DNA from: Trema orientale
Lineage: Eukaryota > Streptophyta > Magnoliopsida > Rosales > Cannabaceae
Length of the DNA: 64,000 bases
Reading direction: 5' to 3'
NCBI GenBank assembly: GCA_002914845.1
Contig: JXTC01000099.1
Location: 369,729 to 433,728, forward strand
The translations under genes and the position numbers were made by a program. Below are positions 34,356-46,504 of this stretch, one piece after another. The notes below the pieces were generated by a model that was given only the letters and a program-made list of their open reading frames with translations, had not been told where the DNA came from and made no database searches. Position 1 is the first letter of the stretch. The number at the start of each line of letters is the position of its first letter.

Positions 34356-37300
34356 CTAATCCTTTGAGGTAATGACCAGCAATCCCAAAGCTCCCATAAT
34401 TATGTACTGCAAAACAGAAAAGACAGGTTAATATGAGATACACGAGGAACAATGTTAGCTTAACTAAGAAAACAAGACAAAATAAAAATGAAAATACAAG
34501 AAATTTGTTATGTTTCAATGAAAACTTACCTTGATTATAGGTTTGTCTGTCATAATTATCGTCATCCAGCCAACATAAGGCAAGAAACTGCAGAATGTGA
34601 GTAACCGATGTTAGGAGTTGTGATAAAGAAGTAAAGATTAACAATTGAAAACTTCACATGGAAAAGCTCCACTTCTGGGAAATAATCTTATCGTAACTTG
34701 ACTTATAAATCTATTATTATAAGTTATCCCCATACTATTTACTTATTGTATATGTTTTTTTCTCTGGTTTGCAAGTGATCATGGTCTTTTGCAAATAAAA
34801 TTGCAGACTTCAGTGACTACATCTATAAGCTTCACCTTGTAGACACATATGTACATCTATACATCACATCTGGATCCTAATGTTGTATTGTATTTCTTTG
34901 CTTACCCGACAGCTCTTCCCATGATATGGCGTCGTTGTAACCATTTCTGGCCCTGAGCGTACAATATCCTGTCATCTTCATCATTATTGTCTCCTGAAAA
35001 ATGTAGCAAACGTGAGATGAGGATTAAATAGTCTTGAGCAGGCAGTAATTGGCCAATTTCTATGATTTTGGGAAATAAAAGTGAAGAAGAAAACAGACGA
35101 CATCCACCAAATAAAATACAGAAAAGTTCAAACATATTTGAACTCCATAACTACGTCCTGCAGTGTAAATTTTACGCCGTCCTGAATGACTGCATATTTT
35201 CTCCTTTTTGTTATTTACCAATGAAAGTCATTCTGACAAGGGTACTGGCATTGCAAAGGTTTTTTTTTTTAATTTTTTATTTATTTTTGTTATTTTTAAA
35301 GAGATGTTGTCATAGTATCTAGAGATGAAGGAAACAATACCTTTTGTGAGGACATTGACTTCTCCAGTGTCTGGTCGCTCATGAACCTGCCAAAGAGGAT
35401 AAGAAAGGTATTAGTCATTAAAAATATAAGTTCAATTACATGGTCTTAGGAGCAAGAAGTATTTTACTTGACAAAAAACACAGATCAGCAGTAAAGAAGT
35501 CCTTCCATTTTTCCTGTTTTTTTAGCAGATTTCATACCATTTTTTGTACGACACTGCAACATCACTCAATTATATTTATGGCATGTGCAGATGAAAAAAG
35601 AAACATGCAGAATTACAGATGTATAACAAAATTCCTTGAAAGATATGAAGGGAGGTTAGTCGAATTGAATCCTCCAATACCGCCCAAGTTATTGAAGTCT
35701 ATATATTTCAGTTACTCTCCTACTGCTGAAGTTAATGGAGTCTATACATTTCAAAAGCTCTCCTACTGCCCAATGACTGGAGTTTATACATTGTTCATTA
35801 GTAACAAACACAGGACCAAGTACACAATATAAATATTATTCATTAGTGACAAACACAGGACCAAGTACATATAATTCATAAAGTAGGGCGCATCCAAAAT
35901 TGTCTTTGTCTATATTGAAGCAGAAATTGATATTGGAAAGTCTAGACCATTAGAATTCTTACCTCAATTACTCGATGAACAATTGGAATAGAGCGTCCCT
36001 TGGAAACATACCGAAGATATATCAGCAAACAGCAAAAAAAAATTTTTAAAAAAATAATAATAATAAAAAGAAGGCCTCTAGTAAGCAAGATACATACAAA
36101 GGCTAAGATTGAGAAACAACACAATTAGGAACATACCATACAAGTAATGGGAAAGAGTGAGTCATGACCCCTCAATAAATCTCAAATATATTTCAGGGGA
36201 AAAAAAAAAAAAAAAAACTTCTAGGTTTTAACTTATTAAATTTCATCTAAGTTATTAATATGGTTGTTAAAGCTGAAAATGAAAGTAGCCATATCTTCTC
36301 CCTAATAGATAGTAAACTGTACATACAGGAATCAGAGGACTTGGTGGAACCGAAAAAACCGATCTATTCACTTCCAAACAAGGAAACTGGCCAAGTTTCC
36401 AGACAGTTAAGTAAAACAAGATCTTGTAACAATTCAAACCAAACTGAAGACTAAAACAAATCAAGTCAAAACAAAAACTAGCATAAAGACTAACTTACAT
36501 CTATATTAAACACGACAATTTCTCCTGCACGTATGGGATCATTGCTCATACTCAAGAACAGAATGTCACCCTGCAAAGGAATTGAAAATGTCTGATTTAT
36601 AGGAAACCAAATCGTAATGAGAAATAGAGAAAACATAGATTCTACGTACATTATACTAGCACCAAATTCCACAGGTGAAACAAATAACAGAGAACTATAA
36701 AATCATGAGGTACTTCAACATACAAAATGGTAATAATGAAACTAAAGGGCCTTTCAAAGAGAGAGGTCTAATAGCTATTCCTTAAAATTGCAACCACAAC
36801 AATGGAATGCTTAGCGTAATTGGCTAAAATCCATTTCCATTTAAAGTCCATTCATGAATCTTTTCACTTGCTACATAAGAGTCTAGAACTCGTTTTGGCT
36901 CGATACGAGCTTCTTATAGCAGGCAAAAACACCAAGCTTAGACAGTCTTTGTTCACCAATAAACTAAACCAATCTCACAATGCTTTGGAACAAATATAAC
37001 TTGGATCCCAGAAAAAAAAAGTCAAATCAGCGAACNNNNNNNNNNNNNNNNNNNNNNNNNNNNNNNNNNNNNNNNNNNNNNNNNNNGCAAGTATTCAATG
37101 TGTGCATATAAACAATAAAAGAAAAAGACCGAACCGGCAAGAGCAAGACTAATGTATACCTATACCTTTGAGAGGTCCACTTATACTATTGAGAAAGTCT
37201 CTTAAGCTACCGTAGGTTATATAAGATTCAATCTAACAAGCGGACTAAGAAAAAAAACTAACAAGAAAACTCACCCAGAAAAAAAAACTAATAAGAAAAC

Positions 37301-37619
37301 CCACCCTTGCAAACCCAGGTTCCATACTTTCGGAAAGAACAACCACCACAGGAGATTCACTACCAGTCATACACATAAACCCTTTCCAGATTATCAATGC
37401 CGACGATACAACCAAGCCTAAAATCCAAAAATCCAATTTTAACAAAAGGGTATATGCAATTTTTTTGTTTCAGTTGGACCAAATGGCCATAACCGAAAAA
37501 TAAAAAAGAGTTCGGAGTAATGATTTGGGATTGTACGGACCTAGAGTGATCACCTGAGAGAGAGTTGGTCTGATCTGGATGGACTTGATGGAGTTGAGGG
37601 TCCGTGAGAACCAACCCAT
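34356..37619 (-). CDS. SEC11: Signal peptidase complex catalytic subunit SEC11, copy 1, 180 aa
   Basis: Minus-strand exons 37,619-37,541, 37,417-37,305, 36,570-36,499, 35,998-35,963, 35,386-35,341, 34,993-34,906, 34,587-34,530 and 34,406-34,356 join in phase to 180 residues, the usual SEC11 length. An N-terminal membrane anchor (about 24-43) precedes the S26-family catalytic core: Ser57 in SESMEPGF, His96 in PIVHRVIE and Asp residues in KGDNNDEDD (117-122). The C-terminus ends [19 protein letters not shown]11 cleaves signal peptides on the luminal side of the ER. This copy differs from copy 2 at about a dozen residues (for example Pro18, Glu100). A 51-base assembly gap lies in intron 2. Exon and splice integrity suggest it is functional. 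Confidence 0.93.
37036..37086. other. Assembly gap (51 N)
   Basis: The N run sits in SEC11 copy 1 intron 2 and is flanked on the right by sequence (37,087-37,240) with no counterpart in copy 2's intron. Just after it, AAAACTAA-AAGAAAAC-CACCC occurs twice in tandem (37,254-37,305). The true intron length is unknown. Confidence 0.95.
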
Positions 37620-37995
37620 ATTCTCTGTCATGAAATTGATGAAGGAATCGTCCTTGGAATTTCAAAGTTTTAGCCCAAAAAAGAAAGGGTCTGATACCGT
37701 GGTGGCAATGGCTGTGCGAACTGAATTTTCCGACGTTTGACTAAGAAGTTCAACTGTCGTTTTTTTATTTTTTATTTTTTTTTATTTTTTCTTTTTTGTT
37801 TTTTTTGGCGCTTGAATAAGAGTTTTGTTTCTTGCCAGAACGGCCCTTTTTTTTTTTTTTTTTCCAAGAGAAAATGCTTAGACGTGGCGCATCGAATGTT
37901 TAAACGACATGTGGATCTTGGTGGGCCCAAAAAAATAACGAAAAACATTCAGATTTGGCCTTTAATATGATGCAAGAGATTTTTTTTTTTTTTTT

Positions 37996-38318
37996 ACCAC
38001 CGAACGGGTGGCCTAGTAGCAATGCGTCTATCCTGAAGGCTGGAGGTCGCGGGTTCGAACCTGGGTGGCTCCTTCGGGAGTCTTAAATGTGAGGGTACCT
38101 ACCTGCCAGTCCAGTGCCCCTTCCTCTGCCCCCAAGGGTGCCGTTCTCACTAACTATTCGGTTGGGGTTCAGGTGACTCACTCCACCGCCCGGTGGTGGC
38201 GACCTGGTCGATAGGGTCTTGGGGAACATTCCTGAACGGGGTTGGAGCTCCTATGGTCACGCCCAGGGAGGGTTGTCACGCTGGTCGCCCCCTCCTCCCC
38301 TTTTAGTTATCAAAAAAG
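37996..38318 (+). mobile_element. tRNA-derived SINE inserted in a LINE poly-T tail
   Basis: The pol III A box TGGCCTAGTAGC (38,009-38,020) and B box GGTTCGAACCT (38,052-38,062) lie at tRNA-like spacing in a head that begins ACCACCGAACGGG. The ~250-bp body is GC-rich and ends TTTTAGTTATCAAAAAA. GAGA plus poly-T on the left (37,976-37,995) and GAG plus poly-T on the right (38,319-38,337) look like a duplicated target. The right poly-T is the inverted poly-A tail of the LINE described next, so the SINE landed in that tail. Confidence 0.7.
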
Positions 38319-38859
38319 AGTTTTTTTTTTTTTTTTAGGGAACCATGCTCTCAAACTTCATTCAACTAAATCTTCAAGAATAGGAATACAATCAAACCAG
38401 AGCAAGTATATGGAATGCAAAAAAACTGAACTATCTAACACGTGGGCCACTTTATTACCAGAATGAGAAATAAAGCAACAAGAATCATAATTGGTCTGTT
38501 TAAGCAGACATAAAATATCATAAATTATATCAGCATTAGGAGAAAAAGGGTGTTAAGAGGAGAGAGCTTAGACAACCCGAAGAGAATACTCTCAATTGAG
38601 GAGATAGAAAAACCATGCTGGATCGTAAAAAGGAGACCTTCATACACAACTAACGTTCTGCCATTTCAACCAAAAAAGTCTCTTGCTTCCGAAGGGAAAA
38701 ACACGTTATAACCGAGCCAGAATGATCTCGAATAGCTCTATCGAGTCTTACCACCTCCTGTCCACATCTAACTGATACATATGTATTGCGTTTAAGTTCG
38801 TTAAAATCCGGAGCTCTCCATCAATTATGCTAAGAGGGTTCACGAACCGTAACATTAAC
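38319..38859 (-). mobile_element. LINE 3' part: RNase H-like domain and poly-A tail
   Basis: Read on the minus strand, the segment gives an RVT_3/RNase H-like region: DFNELKRNTYVSVRCGQE and LDRAIRDHSGSVI at about 38,810-38,705, then TNYDSCCFISHSGNKVAHVL at about 38,490-38,430. It ends after LEDLVE-stop (about 38,362), with the poly-T at 38,319-38,337 as the tail. Stops interrupt it. It is cut at 38,859 by a copia LTR; the 5' part of what is probably the same LINE resumes at 40,112. Confidence 0.7.
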
Positions 38860-39460
38860 TGTTAGAGTCAAATTTGTGGGCCATAAATGCTGTTTTTTCT
38901 TTTGCTAAAATTCATTGCATCAGTCAAGGATTGTTGGAGCAAAAGAATGAAAAGGACAAAGAAAGCCTACAGATGAAGAAAAAAAGGAATAGGACAAGAA
39001 GAGCCCACGGAAGAAGAAAAGAGAATGATGATGGCAAAGTCAATTCTCATGGGCTGCCTAACAACCGCGTATAGAGGAGTTTTGACTCTATAAATAAAGC
39101 CCATCCTCAGCTTCAGAATATCATCCAGCAGAAAGAAAAAAAAAATTAGAGAGTTTGGGATCAAAGAAAAAATATCCCAAAAGTGAGTGTAAATACACCA
39201 CATTAAAGTGAGAATAAGATAGAGATATTTTATTCTGTGAGTTAGAGAGTATAATCTTTTATGGGTTTATTTGGGTTTTGGATTGTGAGTTGTGAGTGTT
39301 ATAAATACAGTATAAATTTTCTCCTTATAGTAAAAGATCTGTAGTAGTCCCATAGACGTAGCCAAATTGGTGAACCACGTAAATTGTGTGTTTTCTTATT
39401 TCTCTTTATTTGTCGCTTTCGCAATTTTACGTGCCTATTAGGGAGATTATTTCCCTAACA
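38860..39460 (+). mobile_element. Ty1-copia 5' LTR, 601 bp
   Basis: The LTR starts TGTTAGAGTC and ends ATTTCCCTAACA, giving matching TGTTAG...CTAACA termini. TATAAATAAAG at 39,090-39,100 is a plausible TATA box. The primer-binding site TGGTATCAGAGC (39,463-39,474), complementary to the 3' end of initiator tRNA-Met, follows after two bases, as expected. No 3' LTR is found in the window. Confidence 0.88.
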
Positions 39461-39561
39461 ACTGGTATCAGAGCACGCTAGTTCGAGTACTGTTCATACG
39501 TACTGTACTATTCATGTGTATAGTACTGTTCACTTATACGAAAAGTCAACGGTAAGAAGCG

Positions 39562-40107
39562 ATGGCTGGAGAAGACGGATCGGGACGCGGTATCAGCAAA
39601 TTCGACAGTTCAGATTTCTCATTCTGGAGATTGCAGATTAGAGATTATCTGCATAGCAAGAAATTGAATCAGCCTCTATCAGGAGTGAAACCAGAGAAAA
39701 TGGAGGACGACGAGTGGAAAGTCCTTGATCGATAGGTATTAGGCGTAATCTGATTGACGCTAATGAGGAACGTTGCTCACAATGTGGCGGAGGCGAAAAC
39801 CACAGTGGAGATGATGAGCATCCTGTCAGATATGTATGAGAAACCGTCGGCAAACAACAAAATTCATTTGATGAAGAAGTTATTTAATTTAAAGATGGGA
39901 GAAGGTGCTTCAGTAGCAGCACATATCAACGAGTTCAACACGATCGTCTCACAATTGACGTCTGTTGAAATCAAATTTGATGATGAGATTCGTGCTCTTA
40001 TTCTTCTGGCGTCTTTACCGAATAGTTGGGAACCTATGAGAGCGGCGATTAGTTCTGTTGGCAAAGGAAAGTTGCAGTTCAATGATATTCTGAAAGCCCA
40101 CCACTGA
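39562..40107 (+). pseudogene. Ty1-copia gag fragment (UBN2-type), two stops
   Basis: From the ATG at 39,562 the frame begins MAGEDGSGRGISKFDSSDFS and continues with WRLQIRDYLHSKKLNQPLSG, the typical N-terminus of copia GAG, then LMKKLFNLKMGEGASVAAHI and LLASLPNSWEPMRAAIS. In-frame stops occur at 39,733 (TAG) and 39,751 (TGA). The similarity ends at about 40,100, where LINE sequence in the opposite orientation begins; the zinc knuckle, protease, integrase and reverse transcriptase are absent. The GAG would form the capsid-like particle of the element. Confidence 0.85.
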
Positions 40108-40111
40108 CTTG

Positions 40112-41860
40112 ATTCGATTTGCCCTTGCACTGGCTAACTTAGTTTCGAACAAAAACACTAAATTAGGGGAATAACGTCGGATTAACCTATGCAAAGAGGA
40201 AATTGTCTCAGGGTTTCCTAAGCTCTTGACATTCCAACTAAGGCAATTCATTGTTGTTGGCGATCTTAATCCCTAAGTCTCGATGTTTTCATCATTACAT
40301 CCTCTAAAATAGAAGTAATCTTACCATACTTTGCTCGACCTTAACACCCTTCCAAGTCTGCAACTAGGCTTCGTTTCGTGCCCACAGAGGTCTTTTCCTT
40401 GAAATTTCCACTCCCACTACTATCAAGTTTCAATAGAGATCTCTTTGGCAATCTCTTCTCTTTACCTAGAGATATTAATAACATTCTTCCCATCTTCGGA
40501 CTTCTTGGTAATAGAGACTTAGAGGTCTTTTTCATCTTCATTTGCTTCCTGCCAGCAACAGATGATTTTTTCCTCTCAGATTGGGTTGAGAATTTCTCCT
40601 TGTAGCCGTGAACTCCAGTTTCTCCTCTAGATTTTATTCTCAATTGTATCTGCCTCATTTACCATAATCTCAACTAGGCCATCATCATTCTGCAGTACCT
40701 CCAAACTTTTCGAGTAAGTAGAAAGTCGCCTGCCCTACCAGCCTCATTATCAATACCTAAAACCCTCGAATTTTCCTTATTATTTTCACTTGTCTCCAAC
40801 AACAACAACTTGCATTTTATTCTTCTGTATTAGAGTTTGTTCTTCCTTCCACTCCCTTATTTCTTTTATATAGGATCTACTTGAATCTAGATCATCACCA
40901 TTTGGATCAGAATCCAAAGATGGAGACAAGCCACTAACCTCCTTCCGCTGAGTTGGAGAGCCTATATCCACATGCTTTCAATTGCAGTTACTATAACAAG
41001 GAGAAGATGGAGCCTTAAACCAAGCCCCAAAGTGTCCTAAACAATTAAAAAGTATAGGCACACTATCATCATTCTTCATAAGGCATTCCAATGCTTTGTG
41101 ACAAATCCTCTCGCAATCAAAACAAAACTCCTGTAATCGTTTATATTGAAGAAGTAAAGAAATTTCCTCATTATCATTCATTCATACATGAAGAGGTTGT
41201 GAAATATCAATCTTCACACTCATATTCTCGACTGGTCCGATACCACACTCCATTCTCGACGCATTTATCAGTCATGCAAGCCAACAGAACATTATTAATA
41301 ATCACCTAAAAGGATACTAAGGAAAAATGCATCTTAGATATATCCCAAATACCAGTAGGTTTCACTATAGATAAGAGTTGTAATTCAAATGACCATGGTC
41401 CTCCGACAAAAGCCCTATTTCGATCCGCTTTACTTCCAAAGTGAAACATGAATAAGTTATTATTCTCCAGATATTCCACTCGAATTAGATGATTACTCTT
41501 TCAGATTACTCTCGTATTATTCTCAAATCCCTCACCATTTATTGGACAATTTCCAATAATCTTCCCAACTAATGACAATTCTAATCAATCCTTACTAACA
41601 GTCAGACTTTCTTTATTTAGCTCCATTACCGGTCCATCTTCTTCGTCTAAATGAAAATGTTCACAACGTTGTAATACATGATCCAAATCTATCACTCACC
41701 TACTCAAAATCAATTGAAAAGAGAAAAGACTACACCAATCTGAATGAGAATTAGAAACAAACTAAATCACCCAAAGAAGGCAACTGGAAATCATGCTAGA
41801 AAACGTGGGCTAGGGTTTCCACACTCTTACATCATCAGAGATAAAGGAGAAGACTACAAT
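40112..41860 (-). mobile_element. LINE 5' part: 5' UTR, ORF1 with CCHC knuckle, start of endonuclease
   Basis: On the minus strand, a leader (about 41,860-41,690) is followed by decayed ORF1 with a C-x2-C-x4-H-x4-C zinc knuckle (CFDCERICHKALEC, about 41,124-41,083) and a GAWFKAPSSP motif, both usual in plant L1 ORF1. ORF2 then starts at 40,251 with MNCLSWNVKSLGNPETISSL and reaches FLFETKL, the apurinic-endonuclease start. Sequence stops matching at about 40,115, against copia gag. A LINE with its 5' end present but truncated at this 3' edge is not a normal insertion product; an internal deletion explains it. Confidence 0.8.
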
Positions 41861-42740
41861 TTTTGATCAACCTAAAAATAGTTACTAATATGATCTAAGA
41901 GCTTAAATACCAAAGAAACACATTTAATAAGGCTTAAGAGTCTATTTTATGTTTGCTCCTGAATCATGTAGAATACCTCAATATGTTTTCCATATCATTA
42001 GAAGTTTTAAATGTGTCTCCTAAATCACTAAAATTGACATTTTAGATGAGCAGATGACAAATAACAGGTGTCTTAATTTTGGAATGTTTGTTTAAAATCC
42101 ATGTAAATATTTAGTAGTGACCTTGTAAAATGACGTGTCATTCTTCATTTGTTTAATATAGTGATATTTTAGTAGTTTATGAGCAAAGTTGAAACCTTTT
42201 AATAATTAGGAGGACATATGAATACGCTCTACATAATTCCGAGGGAGTAATTACAAATATATCCCATGTAGTTTTTCACTTTTTAAAAGTTAACAATGCA
42301 TCCTTGAAAATTGCATTTCATCAATTGAGATTTAACATAAAATTTTAATTTCACCGCTGTAAATTTAATTTTAGGAAAAAAGTTTTAATAATGAAGATAC
42401 ACTCTTCCTCTAGTATATTGAAATAAAAATTATTTTCAAATAGCTTCTAGATTAGTAGAAATTTATTGTGTTTTTCAGGAATCGGATTGTTTGATAACAA
42501 CTTTATAATAATTTATAAACTATTTCGAAATAATTTTTATTTTAAAACACTAAATAAGAATAAAATTTTCACCAAATAAAACTTTCTCTTTTGCAAAATT
42601 AGACTTTACACAAGTGAAAATATAATTTTGAAATACACATGGTTAAATTTAAGAAAAATTAAAACTATAGGGGATATATTTTTCTGAGACCAAACATTAA
42701 AAAATCCTAAGATTTCAAAACTCAAACATGAAATACCTAA

Positions 42741-42777
<37 letters not shown>

Positions 42778-44275
42778 GCTCCAAGATAAAGAAAGAGACA
42801 CCACTAAAGACAAAAAGCCAAAAAGAGAACTAAAAAAAAAAAAAAAAGAGAAAACATCATAAGTTCATTTTTTTATTTTTTACAAAATCCCATGTGTTTA
42901 AAGAAATATGAAAAAATCCCTTTAAATTTGATTGTTTATTACAAAAAATCTCGTAATTTGATTATTTTTTAAATTTGACCTCCTTATATCATTGAACTTA
43001 GGGAAATTGATAGAAATGATAAACTTAATCTTAGTAAATAGTAGATTTAGATTTAAAATAAGTTTGAGAATTGTCTATGCTAGTTTCCAAATAATATTTT
43101 AATTTTTTAAATGACCTCATAAGTAATAAAATAATTTCTAAATAATTACTATATATCCAAATACAAAGTAAAAATAAATATAAACCTAAATCTACTATCC
43201 ATTGAGGGTAATTTTGTCATTTCTTATTATTTTTCTATTTTTTCATATGAGAAGGTCATATTTAAAAATTGGTCAAATTACAAGGCATTTCATAATTTTA
43301 AAAAAAAAACAAATTTAAGGATATTTTTGCATATTTTTTAAAACACAAGGAATTTCGTAAAAAAAGTTCAAATACAAGCCTATTTCATGATGTTTTCTTA
43401 AAAGAAAAAAAGAAGAATAATAATAGGGTGTTTAAGTTGTGTGTATACGTATTGACATACCACTATAATTTTTTCTTTTTTACACAATAAAGTTTAAGAA
43501 AAAACTTAAAGGGCATCATCAAATGAGATTTGTTACAAAACATATTGACATATTATATAACTTCATCATGTTCATTCTTTTTTCTTTTTGTTTAGAGAAT
43601 ATTTACTCTCCCATTTCATATAATATTATTTACCACAATATTAAATTTTCATAATGAAACTTATTTATGATAATTTCAAAGGTGAACATTAAAATTAGTA
43701 TGTCAGGTATAATTTGAATCCATTTTGTTATGAATTTTAGATGAGTGATGATAGGTACACTAACTTTCCTTTTGTGCAAAAATTTGTGATAAATGATCCC
43801 ACTTTGAGATAATAAGTGATTTCAAATCATGCCATATCATTTAGTGAGAAATGAGAATGACCTAAACTTAGCACCCTAACTATGTTTACATCTCATTTAG
43901 CTCTAAAATTCATAAATGTTATATTTTACTAAAACGCCCTCTTTTGTTTGAGCCATTTTCTCTATAATACACTTTTTTTTAGCAAAACAAAATCATTTTA
44001 CTTTTACTTTTGCTTGAAAAAAAAATTATTTTACTATTTATATAGAGGCTACCTCTATAGTGGGGCTGCCTAGTTTAGCCCCATGTGAGGCCATTCCTTG
44101 TGAACCGTCTGATTTCAAATGACAATAATTCTATCTCTGTTTTGGTATTATCCTATTCTTTCTCGCTCTCTCCCTTGTTATCGATCTCTCTTCTCATCAT
44201 TGATATCTCGATTTCTTTTTTTTTTTTTAATATTAGAGGAGATAATTTGTCTTTTCATACTTTTATCTTTACCAA
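41861..44275. other. Spacer shared with unit 2; microsatellite; no gene seen
   Basis: 41,900-43,800 aligns in patches with 54,480-55,340. An (AAT)n tract of about 38 bases lies at 42,740-42,777 (its counterpart at 54,870-55,012 is longer and compound). No coding region is found. 44,000-44,275 is T-rich spacer. Confidence 0.5.
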
Positions 44276-44482
44276 AAATCCAAACTTTTTTTTTTTAAAA
44301 AAAAAGTGGGGCTTAACTAATGACCTCCACTTATTACAGATTAAAGAAAACTATCTACTACTATCCAATTCTACTCCGCTCCATTAGGGATAATAGGTTT
44401 TCACGCCTACCCCAGTGTAACTCGAACCTAGGACCGAGATCCCAAGTAGTGGGTGCTCTTACCACTTGAGCCAACCCATTTT
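44276..44482 (-). mobile_element. tRNA-derived SINE, second family
   Basis: On the minus strand: GGGTTGGCTCAAGTGGTAAG supplies the A box (TGGCTCAAGTGG, 44,473-44,462), and GGTTCGAGTTA (44,428-44,418) the B box. The body ends AATAAGTGGAGGTCATTAGT, then TAAGCCCCAC and T/A runs. Tail fragments of the same family occur at about 8,650 and 22,770-22,865. Confidence 0.65.
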
Positions 44483-46504
44483 GTCAAAATTATTAAAGGG
44501 ATAAATTTTAGAAGTTTTGACTATCACGGAACATATTTTTGTTATTCTTTTCTAAATTAAATAAAAGTTAACAAAATCTCAATGACATCATTCACCTTAA
44601 AAAATTCTTAAAATTTCACGTGAGATCATTCATATTATATATTAATAGTTCTTGAATTATACTTGTTGTATTACTTTGACTCATGAATTTTTAACTTATA
44701 CAGTATTAGCCCCTAAATTATGTAATTATTGTAATAATAATTCTTTTGTCATAAATTTTTAAATATTTAATAAAAATAACTCATTATAAAGTACATAATT
44801 TGATAACTGTGGTCAAGAATAAGACTCCTAATTTGCAACATTCATAGTAGGATACTAAGATTTATGCAATTATTACAACAATTACTATTTTTTCGCAAAC
44901 TATTAACTTTTTAAAAGAAATGAGTCATGTGCAAAGTATACAATTTGGTAACTATAACTAAAAATGAGATTCTGACTCATAGAAATAAATAATGCTCAAC
45001 TATACACTTTGTCTATGACTATTATTCTGTTAAAAAAATTCGTAGTTTGTGATAAATGGACCATAGCTGTAATAAATACATAATTCAGGGGCCATTACTA
45101 TGTACGTTGAACGTCCAGAGGCCAAAGTGGTACAATAAGTAATTAAGGGGCCATTACTACGGATTTTCATTGAAGATCCTGAACATATGCAACTGATGAA
45201 ACCAACCAAACTCTTGGTTTAGTTTGGTTTCATTCTTGTTTGTTTTAGTTATAGTTTGAGATGTTTTAAAACCATTGATTTTGTTTGGTTTGTGGTTTCA
45301 GTATATCAAACCATTGAAATCAAATCAAACCAAGACATTCTTTTAAAATATGATTATATATATATATATTGGTATCTATAAATTTTTTTATACATTTCAC
45401 TACACAAAGTTAGTGGGTTTCTAGATTTATGTGATCTTTTTTCTTCTAACTTAACTTTCTTTGTGTTTTATTTTGCTTCAAAATGCGTTTAAACACCTTT
45501 GACTTATAACGATTTTATAACCAAGTATTTTGTTTTAATTTTTGTAGAATTAATTTATTTTGAAATACTTAGAACAAAACAAAGTGCAAACTAACGAAAC
45601 CAAGCTAACCAAACCATTGGATATGATTTGGTTATAGTTTTATATTAGAGTTTGAAACTAATGAAACCAAACCAAAGTAAACTGACGATTTGGTTTAGTT
45701 TGTGATTTTACCATTAAACCGTAAAACCAAACCATAAACACCTCTAGCTATTACTATTGTTAACACTTCACATTTAAAGCTGTTTCAAATTTCAGAACAT
45801 CTCAAAATTCTGTAAATGATGTAATGTTTTCCATTTTTTTTCAAAAATAAAAAATAAAATAAAATCCAAGACCGACATATCCCATTCAATTCTATAAAAT
45901 AGAAAGAGGTTCTTACAAAAGTCTAAGCCCAAAGTACCAAAAATTGAAAAATCCCGGATAGGCTGATTTTTTTGTACAATCGCGGATTGATTTCGAAAAA
46001 TATGACTTTTTAAAAGTTCTTTCAGAAAAATAATACTTTTAATAAATATTTAGAAAAATATTACTTTTTCTTCAAAATTGGTATTTTTCAAGGTTACTTG
46101 AGTTAATCAGTTGGGTTACTTGTGATAACCAGCTTGACAGGTTACCTCAAGTATATCATAATTAATAAAAATAGTATTTTTTAAATACTTTTAAAATTCG
46201 TATTTTTCTTATTAAAATCTGGGATTTTTCAAACAATTTCAAAATCCGTGATTTTTCAATCCTTCTAAAAATTACCATAAAAAATCAAATTTCCTCAAAT
46301 AGAAAATGTACACCTCGTCACTCCGTGATTCTATATTGAAAACATTGGACAAGTACTACCTAATCATATATAACAACCACCTTTTTCTTCCATATTTACC
46401 ACCAATTTCAAATAATAGCCCGAACTAAAAGATGTCCCCTTACCTTATAATCTTGAATGGGTCATTTCCGTGTTCCAAGGAATTATAAATGGTCAAATTT
46501 AAAG
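44483..46504. other. Repeat-rich spacer; no gene
   Basis: 44,640-45,175 has inverted-type ends (TTACTTTGACTCATGAATTT and AGAGGCCAAAGTGGTACAAT), suggesting a decayed MITE. 45,180-45,745 is packed with AACCAAACC and GGTTTGGTTT motifs in both orientations, with a GGTTTAGTTTGGTTTCATT start and an AAACCGTAAAACCAAACCAT end: a fold-back element. 45,945-46,260 is another copy of the GTTACC-core repeat. Confidence 0.45.

Larger units (their letters stand above)
34120..43880. repeat. Tandem segmental duplication, unit 1 (partner at 50,205-55,370)
   Basis: Sequence alignable by eye begins near CTTCAAGGAAGTTACC (about 34,136) and its partner at about 50,221. It covers the whole SEC11 gene including introns and runs past its promoter to about 37,980 (partner 53,970). 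It resumes at about 41,900-43,800 (partner about 54,480-55,340), for instance at TATGTTTTC-AT-TTATTA. The interval 37,981-41,870 is the nested retroelement block, absent from unit 2, so those insertions either postdate the duplication or were excluded from it. The third, older unit carries SEC11 copy 3. Confidence 0.8.

Noticed and set aside
35440..35832. 130-codon plus-strand open frame within SEC11 copy 1
   Set aside because: It lies in an intron of the minus-strand SEC11 gene, is built on short repeated CTCTCCTACTG units, and has no counterpart open frame of the same length in copy 2.
38000..38075. A genuine tRNA gene at the SINE head
   Set aside because: A and B boxes are present but the acceptor stem and anticodon arm do not pair as a tRNA, and a ~250-bp SINE body with A-rich end follows.
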